Positions 54,345 through 64,000 of a stretch of DNA of 64,000 bases are shown here, one piece after another. Numbering within the stretch: the first letter of the stretch is position 1; each line of letters opens with the position of its first letter. The translations under genes and the position numbers were made by a program. This DNA is from Trichomonas vaginalis G3 (Eukaryota; Parabasalia; Trichomonadida; Trichomonadidae): contig NC_067207.1 of assembly GCF_026262505.1 (NCBI RefSeq), positions 27,000,082 through 27,064,081 on the forward strand, in the 5' to 3' direction. The notes under the pieces are model-generated. The model made no database searches. It had not been told where the DNA came from and saw only the letters and a program-made list of their open reading frames with translations.

Positions 54345-54477
54345 ATGAAAATTTTAGATCCATTCTTTGTCTTCTTGCTCACCATATCGTTTTGTAGCAA
54401 TAACCTTTAAATCAAGTCTTGGTCGACTAAAAAAATTATTTATAAAGGGGGAGGAAGAAGAAAAAATTAACAGAAAA

Positions 54478-55773
54478 ATGAGTTTTAGTCATCATTCTTC
54501 TCTTTTATCACCAAAAACACTTCCAAGATCCTCGCCGTTTGGAAAATCATTTTCTAGTGTGTCAGATTCGAATTTAATTGATCGAGAAGCAAGATTATCT
54601 GCAGATGAACAATTATATTTGCAAGAACTCGCTAGATTTTACGCAGATGTCGAACAATTTGAACGTAGGAAAAGAGAATTACAACAAAGTTCAGGGAATA
54701 TAGCCGATAGAACACGCATTCTTGAAAAACTAGCAACAAACTTATATGAGTTCGAACAAGTGTTAATCGATCGAGAAGAAAAGGCAAAAAAGCGAATATC
54801 AGATCAAGCTGCAAGAAAAGATAAAGAAAATAAGGATATAATTGATAAAGAAACAGAAATTAAAAGTTTAGAACAACAAATTCCACAAGAATCATTTCAT
54901 GAAGAACAAGAATCTCACGAAATCGAAGAATTACAAAAAATACGATATCAAAACGAATCAAAATCCAAATTACTTAAGCAAAAACAACAAAATATTATAA
55001 ATAAACAAAAAGAACTTGACCAAGAATTAATTAAACTAAAGGAAATAGAATACCAAGAGGAGGGTATTAACAAAGGCGCAAGAGATTTACTTAATACAAT
55101 CTTAACGAATTTACTCGATGAAGAGCAATACAATAAGCTTCTTAAAGAAAAGGAAGATCTTGAAGATAAATTATTAGAAGCTAATGCACGCATCCAAAAT
55201 GCAGATGCAAAGCAAAAACAATTCACTAGAGAGCAAAAAGTCAGATTAATGGAATTAAACAGTCTTCAAACAGAGTTAGACAATGTAAATCAAAGTAGCC
55301 AGAGTTTAAAAGAATTGACAAGCAGACTTGACCAGTCTTTTCAGCAAAATACAGATTTTGAATCTCAAATACAAGATCTTGACGGCCAAATTGCAAGATT
55401 GAAGAGGAAACTTGAGATACAGAACGCAGAAATCCAGAGAATGGAAGCACAAGAGAAAGATCTCGAAAAACGAAGAGCTGCTTGCGAATCAAATAATAAA
55501 TCACTTGATGAAATTGAAAATCAGCTCAAAAAGCGAAAACAACAAGTAGAAATACAGAAGAGCTGTTTCCCAACACTTAATAAAGAACTTGATGATCTCA
55601 AAAAGAAATATGAAGAGAAAGAAAAATCTTGCACTAAATTGGAAAAAACAACTCAGGATATTTTGCATCAGTTCGATCAGATTCAAAAGCAGATTTATTC
55701 TTATGCAAGTTCAACTCAATCTGAGCATCAGCAAGCTTTTGAAGGCTTAAGTGACGTTTTGTCTTCAAATTAA
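54478..55773 (+). CDS. Long coiled-coil protein
   Basis: 431 residues, counted from ATG at 54,478; codons further upstream lack an ATG and are not included. Residues 1-45 are Ser/Pro-rich (MSFSHHSSLLSPKTLPRSSP), possibly a phosphorylated head. Residues ~55-410 are almost continuous heptad coiled coil rich in Glu, Lys, Gln and Leu (for example EREELEKREE-like runs and LEDKLLEANARIQNADAKQK). Likely cytoskeletal or centrosomal scaffold; no family motif is seen. It has no membrane segment or signal peptide. It shares a 133-bp divergent intergenic region with the SUMO ligase gene. Confidence 0.75.
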   Translation: MSFSHHSSLLSPKTLPRSSPFGKSFSSVSDSNLIDREARLSADEQLYLQELARFYADVEQFERRKRELQQSSGNIADRTRILEKLATNLYEFEQVLIDREEKAKKRISDQAARKDKENKDIIDKETEIKSLEQQIPQESFHEEQESHEIEELQKIRYQNESKSKLLKQKQQNIINKQKELDQELIKLKEIEYQEEGINKGARDLLNTILTNLLDEEQYNKLLKEKEDLEDKLLEANARIQNADAKQKQFTREQKVRLMELNSLQTELDNVNQSSQSLKELTSRLDQSFQQNTDFESQIQDLDGQIARLKRKLEIQNAEIQRMEAQEKDLEKRRAACESNNKSLDEIENQLKKRKQQVEIQKSCFPTLNKELDDLKKKYEEKEKSCTKLEKTTQDILHQFDQIQKQIYSYASSTQSEHQQAFEGLSDVLSSN

Positions 55774-57770
55774 TTCAAATTTTTTTGATATTGTTATTCT
55801 ATGTTTGTTATGTAAATAATGACATTAGGTGTCATATTTAAAAATGTTATAGATTACGTATTAGAATTTTTATTTTATTTATATCATAAGTTTGCGAATC
55901 TAATTCGAATCAATAATAATAGATGGTCAACCCCTCACATTGATACATAATTCAATGGCAAAGTAGTAGCCGGTGTTCTTATTCATATGGTGGCCATTTG
56001 AATAATAAAAAATCCTTAATCGATTTAACAATCAGTATCTTGCTGTATTTAGAGATACCCTATTAGAATATTAAATATTAGATATTTAGAGATACCTATA
56101 TCCAATGGTTTAATCTCAAAGTGATTAAAATATGCCACAAAGTAGCCTGATTTTATACATTATACTAAGATAGTCCTAATTTTTCTAGGAATATTCTTTA
56201 ACTATGAATCAGGCAAGAAATGCTGGCAACTGTAAGATTGAATACAGTTTCGATAGAAATAAAGACAGTATCTAATAGTATTTTTTGTTACTAAAAATGA
56301 ATCAAAGCTGTTTCGTGCAATTACGAAGCCAGAATTTTACTTTTTTGGTCATGCGAAATTTTGGTTTCTCGAATATTTACAGTATGGGGGTTTTTAACGT
56401 GGAAAAAAGTTTTAGCGTGGAAAAAGCTTTTTCAGCTGCTCCTAAGATTCTATGCACAAAAAACAAGTTCACACATAATCGCATAGTACCAGTCATTATA
56501 TCCAATCAAGATCGAAGGTTAAAACTTATGTTATAAATATAAATATTTTTACAATTTGGCAGTTCTGAGACAATTCTGGGTTAGAACGCATTAAAATAAA
56601 TTTTCTACCATGATCCCAGTATTATCTCTTCAAAATCGAAGCTAGAAAAATTATTTATCCAAATGCTTGCATTCTATTACAAATTGATTTTATTATATCT
56701 CTGTTATACATAAACATATTTTAAACAATTACCTTGTTCTAACACAATAATTTTTAGATAATTCTTAAGAATTAGGCTTATACTTATAGTTTATTTAGAT
56801 ATTTCTATGGCACATCAATTAAGATATAGATGACGATATTAAATGAATAGTTTCTATTAATGATTACACTTGATTTATTTGAAATTAATTTTTTGATTAT
56901 TATGTTTTTGTATTTTAATAAATGGGTTAACAAGAACTATATTACTTGAATCTATTTTCATCTAAAACATCAGAATTTTGAAAGAATAATTTTATACCAT
57001 ACTTCAAAAAGCATTGTAAGCACTATCATATCAAACCTATCTATACATGTACATAATATTATATCTGCTGTGATCTAGTTCCTAGATGCATATATATTTT
57101 ATTTGATATCGAATACTTACAAACATCCAGTTCAATCTAATATAAGAATATCTTTTAATTCATCAACAAAATTTAATTGTCGGCAACACTCTTCTGTATA
57201 ATAAAGATACAATTAAAAATTATATATATAATACAAATCCAAGAACCATGAATCCCGAATAGCAATGTATAGTCAAACAAATATTTTTTCATAAACACAA
57301 TAAATATTATACTATCTTGATTTAAAATTACATTTTTGGCATTTGAAATTGAATCATTTTGAAATGTATAGATTCTGTTGCTTTTAATGGATGCATGATA
57401 CATTATATGATGATTATCAAGAAAATCTAAACTGTTTTATCGACAATTAATGGTAATGAAGAAAATCTGAAAAATAATTTAACATCAATAGGATATTTAA
57501 TGAAACAATTATTAAACAAAATTAAACCTAAGAATTAAACTATATTTATCATATAAATATCTATGAAAATTTACTTTAATATGTTTCTAGATGGAGAAAG
57601 GGACAAACTATCCAGTGTCACTTTTCAAAGGAATAAAAAAATAATAAAGATGAAATAATAACATGAAATCTTATATAAATATAATTTTATCTAAATAGAT
57701 AAATGAATTAAGCAGTTTACAGTTATATATATTTAATGAGAGACAATATCTAGTTCTATGGTAGAAATGA
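55774..57770. other. Spacer without supported genes
   Basis: 2.0 kb of AT-rich DNA. An 83-codon frame (56,285-56,536) contains a small internal repeat (VEKSFSVEKAF) but looks like chance. A direct TATTAGAATATTAAATATTA/TATTTAGAGATACC duplication lies near 56,045-56,100. No RNA gene seen. Confidence 0.45.
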
Positions 57771-58143
57771 CTCTTAGACTCAAATAAGTAACACAGATAG
57801 AAAGTACTCAGTATAACAATTATATATGTACACTCAAAGTTAGTCGCTGCTAAAATCTTAACCTTGCATTTCGGGAAAATCTGACAAATGGCTCTTAGAC
57901 TCAAATAAGTAACACAGATAGAAAGTACTCAGTATAACAATTATATATGTACACTCAAAGTTAGTCGCTGCTAAAATCTTAACCTTGCATTTCGGGAAAA
58001 TCTGACAAATGGCTCTTAGACTCAAATAAGTAACACAGATAGAAAGTACTCAGTATAACAATTATATATGTACACTCAAAGTTAGTCGCTGCTAAAATCT
58101 TAACCTTGCATTTCGGGAAAATCTGACAAATGGCTCTTAGACT
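57771..58143. repeat. 121-bp tandem repeat, three copies plus start of a fourth
   Basis: Units begin CTCTTAGACTCAAATAAGTA at 57,771, 57,892 and 58,013; a 10-base start of a fourth lies at 58,134. The copies are almost identical. Frames crossing them are artefacts of the repeat. Confidence 0.95.
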
Positions 58144-59461
58144 TGTTTTGATAATTAATTCTTCAATTATAATAAGGATGTCAATTTGGAAAATTGTTTT
58201 CATTTTAGGAGAATATAATTTTCCTTTTGGAAAATTTAAAAAGTGAGACGCGCAGGATTCGAACTTTTTTAAAAGTTGATTTAAATATATTCTAGTGTGG
58301 ATTCTAAGGATAATATCATATTTAAAATAAGAATATACTAGTTTAGGTGGTATAATTTTTTTTCGATAAATTTGAGAGTATGTACGTTTAGGGCATCAAA
58401 AGTGTCAATTCGCTCAGCGAAAGCTGAGCTAGCTTCGTTCTCGAAAAAATAGGGAAGGAGTGAAAGAGAGTGATACAGATGTTGACACATTCATATCATT
58501 TCAACAAATTTTGATCAAATTGAAATTCAATGAAATTCAATTCACTTCATATCCTTCAGTCAGTACATTGACATCCTTCTACATCACAATGATAACTCGT
58601 GCATCAATAGTTCTACAACTAACTCAGAAAAAACAAGATTTTTACTTCCAGCTTACAGCTTTTAAAAAGCTTCGATGATAAAAATCACTCTACTCTTGTT
58701 TATCGATATGTTGTGATAGTAGGTAAACGTATTCTTATCGATATTAATAAAAATATTTTTACGAAAATCTGAACCAATTACAGAGTTATTCATAAAGTTT
58801 ATGATAACTGTAATTACTTCATCTTTGTTTAATATTTGAATAAACAATTTAATTTAATTTGCATAATTTTTTTAGTTGAAAGACAGGAAACTTAGTTGAG
58901 TTTGTATTATTTTTATCGTTCAATTCATTGTATCAGTGAGTGATCCAGATATTTAAGATATTTACAAAAAATTTATTAATTTGATTAACAAATTTTAATC
59001 AAAATAGCAAAAATCTATTTAATAGCTGTAAGCAAACAATAATTTTTATTTCAAGCAAAATCAATTATTTTCATCTAAACGTATAAAATTGTCAATTTTA
59101 TGAGAATAAATTTAAAATCTCATGAAATATAAAGGAGAGTAATATTTTTTAATTTTCTTTTTTTCTTTGTCTCAAAAGTAGTATATAGTGCGGGTTTTGT
59201 GACTTTTTTTGTAAACGTAAGAATTCATACAATATCAAGTGATTTTGTATCATTTTTTTTAACATATGAAGTAAAAAATGTATGATTCTTACGGTTTTTA
59301 TTCTTACGTTTTTGAATAAATCAAGATTTAAAAAATTTTCAAAATTGTAAGACATTTACACTAAACCCATACATAATGAAATAAAAAAATAAAAAAAAAT
59401 AAAAAAATAAACTTTAAAAATTCATGTCTTACATTTTTGAATAATTTATTTTTTAATTTGT
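58144..59461. other. Spacer with small inverted repeats
   Basis: 1.3 kb. A GC-rich hairpin GCTCAGC-GAAA-GCTGAGC lies at about 58,415-58,432, and a CGTAAGAATTCATACA...TGTATGATTCTTACG inverted repeat at ~59,216-59,297, which might belong to the end of the polymerase element that follows. No gene is supported. Confidence 0.45.
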
Positions 59462-60568
59462 ATGAAAATGAGTGTCAAAACTAACAACGTTAAAAAATTG
59501 GGATTCACAAATGAGGAAATAAAGGATATATTAGAGGAAGCGGGTTATGAGGTTAGTAAATATTATTTAAGAAATTGTCAAAAATTCGCGGAGTTTTTAA
59601 ATGAGTTTGATTATGATAGAAAAATGAATAAAGATGATGTTATAAATTTCTTATATCCACATCTGAAGAAGAAAACCTAAAGAACCTGATGTTTTCCCTG
59701 AATATTATGAAGAACGGATTAAAGATGATGAATATGATGAAATTGAAAGACTGGAAAAAATAAGAGATGAAATAGATGAAAAAATTAAGGAATTAAGAGA
59801 AGTTGAAAAATATAATGAAAATGAAGTAGAGGGTTTAATGAATATCCCAGCTTCAGAATCAGCAGTTCAAAAATCTCATGAAGAAAGATATAAAAATTAT
59901 GTCTCAGAATCAACACAAAATTTATTAGATGGTGAAATAGACGAAACACTTTCAGAAGAAGGTACTAAATTTATTCATAAACATAAGTTACAATTTATTG
60001 ACGATGGAGATTATCCATGTATATTACTTTCACCTCCTCTTGATTCTGAAAAATTCAAAAAAGCACTGAAAAATGTAACATATGCAACAAATACGATTAA
60101 GAAAGAAGACCATGATATTTACACAAATTATTATTTAAATAAATGCACAGGTGTTGATAAAGTTTTTGATTTGTTAGATAAAATATCAAAAGAAACAATT
60201 GGTACATATAAAATTTTATGCGATTGTGGTTTCATTATTGAAGATACCAATAATGTTTCATATGAAAGAACAGCACCGAAGGAAGATGAAGTTGAAAGGT
60301 CTATACCATTCATTATTAAGAACATAAAAGATATGAAAACGTATAAGCATTATATTCATTTATTTCAGAAAAAATGGAAGCAACCCATAAAACATCATCT
60401 CATCATTTTATAGCTATTCATACATTCCTTTTCAAAGTTGTGAAATTAAATAAGACAGGAATTAGATTTAATGTATCAGGGTACGCATTCTTGAGTAAAT
60501 TAAAATGTATTCGTCACGTCGCGGATGATAAAAATTTATGTGTTCTTAATTCATTTTATGGACTTTAG
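59462..60568 (+). pseudogene. Upstream ORF region of the polymerase B element
   Basis: Readable stretches include MSVKTNNVKKLGFTNEEIKD, a Glu/Lys/Asp-rich coiled region (about 59,690-59,840), and a mixed alpha/beta region with CGFIIEDTNNVSYERTAPKE (60,200-60,280). I recognise no domain. It precedes polymerase in the same direction. Fossil with a few breaks; whether it represents one gene or two is not clear. Confidence 0.45.
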
Positions 60569-60631
60569 CCCTGGACTTTAAAAAAATAAACTTTATTTTT
60601 ATTTATTTTTTTAATTTTTATTCTTACATAA

Positions 60632-63600
60632 ATGAACAAAAACGGAACAGCTAAAATGAATGATAATCAAATTAGAGCAGAAGGTAGAAGGTTATTTAAA
60701 CGCTTCTATAACATTCCTGATGGTGTTAATCCTAAAACTCGTAGAAGCTATTTAAATGAAGCAATAGATGCATATGAAGGGTTTGACATTTCATCAGAAA
60801 GTGAGAGGTTAGCAAGAATGTTAAACGTTAATATTGATTTTTATTATTGTGACCCTCAACCAGAAGACGTAGACATTAACAAGGTAGACTTTCCATTAGT
60901 GGAATCAATAATGATAGATCCAGAATTTGAAACAGTAAATATTTTATTAACACAGAGTCCATGTGGAAAACTTCACGCTGACAGAAAACAGACGTTGAAG
61001 CACTCACCGGCTATAAAGTTTGTCCATATTGCAAAGAAGAAGTTTATTCTATCCGTGATGATCCAGAAAGGAAAAACCAAAGAAGATTTTTAAAACATTG
61101 TGAGAAATGTAAAGAAAATAATGGAAGATTAATTCAAGACGTTCAATTGCAAAACACACAACAACCATATGCACCACATATCACGAAACAGAAGATATAT
61201 CAATGGCTATTAGCACATAATTTGCAGGAATATTATAAACCAACAAGATATTATATTACTTTTGACTTCGAAACATTAGAGACTAAAGAAGAACTTCAAC
61301 TTTCTGAATGTGCAACTTTGAACGCTTACTTAAAACCATTTATGGTATCATCAACTGTCAAAATAAAGCCGCAAAGCGGCGAGGTCGTAGACCGTGATAA
61401 AACATTTACGAGGAATTTTTGCTTAACTTCGAGTGATTCTTTTATTTCTGATTGGATTGAGTTTTTATTTTCAACCTGTTCATTAGTTGCTAAATCAAAT
61501 ATTGAACAATATGAAGAATTAATGAAGCCGCAAACGGACCAAACGGCGGGGACTTTGTCTCATACATTAAATGAGAAACAAAAGGAAGCAATGAAAGAGC
61601 TTTTAGATGAAGAATTTAATAAAGTGAATATCATAGGTTTTAATTCGGGAAAGTTTGATTTAAATTTAATTCTTCGTGATTTAAACACTGCAAAATGGAA
61701 AATAAAATCAATGCTGGGTTCATCTTCTCAATTTAAGCAAATCATTGTAAAGAAAACAAACTGTCCATATGAATTAAGATTTATTGACATCAGAAATTAT
61801 ATAGCGGGTGGGACATTAGACCAATTCACTCAAGATTTCGGAAACAATAAATCACGTGTTAAATCCTTTTTCCCTTATCAATTCATCACGTGGGAAAATT
61901 ACGAAGATGAATTATATAAAAAGGAACCATTCACGAAAGATTCATTTTATTCAGCATTAACTCAAGAAACTATATCCGATTCAGATTATCAAATATATCT
62001 CAATGATGCTAAAAATTTTGAGAATAGATTAGAATATTTTATTCATTATTGCAATAAAGACGTTGAAATTATGATTGACCCAATTGATAAAATTATTGAA
62101 GAAACATTTGTTTATAAAATTGACATGCTTCATAATCTTTCTTTATCATCGAATGCATCAATGATTCGTTACGCGTTAGCATATAAGAACTTCAATCCTA
62201 ACGAAACATATCCAGAAGAAGAAAATGTGGAATCAAGTTTTGAATTAACGAAAAAGTATTGGAAATATAAAATTGAATCATATAAGAAACAAGATGAAAA
62301 AGCAGAAAGGGATACTAAAAACAATGTTTCAATGAATGACTATCAATACTATCACGATTTAATCCTTTCATCTAAATGCAAAATGTGTGGTAAAGCGTTT
62401 ACATATGCTAATAAACCAACATTGGATAGAATCGATAATGAAAAACCACATACCAAAGAAAATTGTCAGTTAATGTGTTGTTATTGCAATGTCGTAAAAT
62501 CAAATAAAGATGAAGATGTTCAACGTTTAAGAATCAATTTAAGAAATTATGCATTAAAAAATAATTTACCAATGACTTTAGATTCAGTTGAAGCTTATCA
62601 CATTCTCCGTAATGGAATTACTGGTGGTCTATCAAATGTTCAACATCGTGTTAATCTTAAAGGAATCACGCACATTAATAAACTTTCATATAATCCAGAA
62701 ACTAAAACTGTATCAAATGAGGACACCACCAACATTATGACTCATTTTGTTGGTGTTGATTTTAATTCATTATATCCTTCATCATTTTCATCTAATCCTC
62801 ATGATTTCATTCAATATACTGACCATAAAATGTATATGCCGGGAAGATTGAATGGTGTTATCATTTGTGATACAGCAACAAAGAAAGCAAAAGCACTGGG
62901 AATAATTAGAAAGAAAAATACTTTATTCGTGGCTGAAGTAAAGGGTCACATTGATGAAAAATACATTAATGATTACATAAACTTTTTACCAATAATAAGA
63001 AACTTAGATATTATCACAGATGAAAAAACAATTGGCAGTTTTATGTATAATTACATGAAATCAAACAATCTACCAGTTGACCAGAAACAGAGGAAATTAA
63101 CTCAGTTAGCATCAACACACAACCAATATCAACCATTTTCTTCTTATTATCTTTGGTATCTAATAGACAGATTTCATTTTATCATTGATGATATTCAATC
63201 AATTTTAACATTTACGAAAAACACTTGCTTTAATGAATTTGCGAACGAATTTATGAACGAAAGACAAAAGGCTGAATTAGAAGGAAATAAAGGAAAAAGT
63301 TTATTTTGCAAGATTTCACTTAATGGATCATATGGTTACGATGCAATGAATACACAAAATTACGCAAAGACTAAAATAATGAATGCACAGAAGGCACGCG
63401 TTGCATGTATGTCAAATAAGTTTAAAAACATAAGAGAAATAGGTGAAGATACGTATCAAGTGATGCTTAAAGATAGATTTTATAGATGTGATACATGTTT
63501 ACAAGAGGCATTCTTCACTTTAGATAACGCAAAATACTGGTATTTGGTTTTCATTTATGATTTTATGTATAAATGCATGAATGTTAATCGTTTTCATTTC

Positions 63601-64000
63601 ATTGAAGGTGATACTGATTCATCTTATTGGGCAATCGCTGGCGACCCAAATCTTCCTAACACTCAAGCATTTCAAGCAATTGTTACTGATAAACAATTTT
63701 ATGATAAAAACATTTACAAATTCGCACCTTTTGATTTCTTTTGTTTTAATGAGAAATTTAAACCTAAATTAAAGAATAAAGCTGAAGAAAAAGCACATGA
63801 GAAGAAGTTATTGGGTTTAGCAATTGAGAAACAAGGTGATAACATGGTTGCTTTATGCCCCAAGTGTTATACATCATTCAACGGTTCAATTGATGGAAGT
63901 GATTTTAAAAAGATTGCACAAAAAATGAAAGGAGTTAGTTTACGACAAAATAAACAATTAACACCTAAAAATTATTTGGATATAATAAATGATAAAGTGA
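60632..64000 (+). pseudogene. Protein-primed DNA polymerase B with HNH-type zinc insert
   Basis: Very long polymerase region that continues past the window. In order: an N-terminal region (MNKNGTAKMNDNQIRAEGRR); a Cys-rich zinc motif (VCPYCKEEV then HCEKCKEN, ~61,020-61,120); exonuclease motifs ITFDFETLE (~61,260) and NIIGFNSGKFDLNL (~61,650); then CKMCGKAF ... LDRIDNEKPHTKENCQLMCC ending YCNVVKSNK (~62,375-62,510), an HNH-endonuclease-like zinc motif. Polymerase motifs follow: A VGVDFNSLYPSSFSS (~62,750), B KISLNGSYGYDAM (~63,310) and C FIEGDTDSSYW (~63,605). It belongs to a virus-like fossil with a few breaks. Confidence 0.8.
61368..61396. repeat. GC-rich double hairpin within the polymerase gene
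   Basis: GCCGC-AAA-GCGGC followed after two bases by GGTC-GTA-GACC, in strongly AT-rich coding DNA. A similar GC-rich patch (CCG-CAAA-CGG and GGGAC-TTT-GTCTC) lies at ~61,528-61,560. Both leave the surrounding frame open. Confidence 0.6.

Larger units (their letters stand above)
59462..64000 (+). mobile_element. Protein-primed polymerase B element (Polinton-like), right end outside window
   Basis: A second type of virus-like element, unrelated in sequence to copies A-C. Parts: one or two upstream ORFs (59,462-60,568), a spacer with an ATTCTTACATAA leader, and a large DNA polymerase B (60,632 to the window edge). The left boundary is not clear. It is broken in a few places. No capsid, integrase or ATPase gene lies in the visible part, so Polinton-like is provisional; another protein-primed linear element remains possible. 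Confidence 0.65.

Noticed and set aside
56285-56536. Possible 83-aa host protein
   Set aside because: No initiator nearby, unremarkable composition, only a short chance-like repeat.
57771-58143. CRISPR-like or coding tandem repeat
   Set aside because: 121-bp contiguous units without spacers; the frames crossing them have stops and no domain.
58236-58264. GTTCGAATCCTGCGCG on the minus strand, resembling a tRNA T-loop and 3' end
   Set aside because: The 5-bp T-stem does not pair (AAAAG against CCTGC), and no D-arm, anticodon arm or matching acceptor stem is found in the next ~80 bases. At most a tRNA remnant.

Overview
The window looks like nuclear DNA of a trichomonad (parabasalid) protist, Trichomonas-like. 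The reasons are: very AT-rich spacers; intronless genes in the standard code; start codons only about 10 bases downstream of TCAYW-type initiator elements; a DUF3447-type ankyrin gene relic; a mariner of about 1.3 kb; and several Polinton/Maverick copies. The species cannot be fixed from the sequence alone. No rRNA, intact tRNA or CRISPR array was seen.

Layout. 1-35,250 is a mobile-element block. Polinton copy A (1-7,760, cut by the window edge) is followed by 4.2 kb of hAT-derived DNA carrying a mariner and a cluster of perfect hairpins (7,761-11,972). Next come an inverted Polinton piece B1 (11,973-14,592), a very poorly preserved piece B2 (14,593-20,575), a second copy of the 4.2 kb hAT/mariner/hairpin block (20,576-24,765), and the most complete Polinton, copy C (24,766-35,247). 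Copy C is interrupted by a 2.0 kb hairpin-array transposon, here called E1 (27,155-29,177). 35,250-40,806 holds an integrase-type DDE gene, the N-terminal half of a hAT transposase and an insertion flanked by an 8-bp direct repeat.

41,217-55,773 is the host gene region: a DYRK-like kinase (-), then a 5 kb element E2 of the E1 family (43,029-47,997), a membrane-anchored thioredoxin/PDI-like protein, a secreted three-repeat protein, a broken ankyrin gene, a PIAS/Siz-like SUMO ligase (-) and a coiled-coil protein. 55,774-59,461 is AT-rich spacer with a 121-bp tandem repeat. 59,462 to the end is the start of a different protein-primed DNA polymerase B element that runs off the window; its polymerase appears to carry an HNH-type zinc motif.

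The most unusual signal is the hairpin arrays: about 18 back-to-back, mostly perfect hairpins in E1, a similar set in E2 nested in a ~300 bp inverted repeat, and five more in the hAT block. Two hairpin classes largely alternate. Their stems differ in sequence yet stay paired. E1 and E2 share terminal inverted repeats, and E1 has a clean 4-bp target duplication with an empty site visible in Polinton copy A. I recognise no transposase in either.
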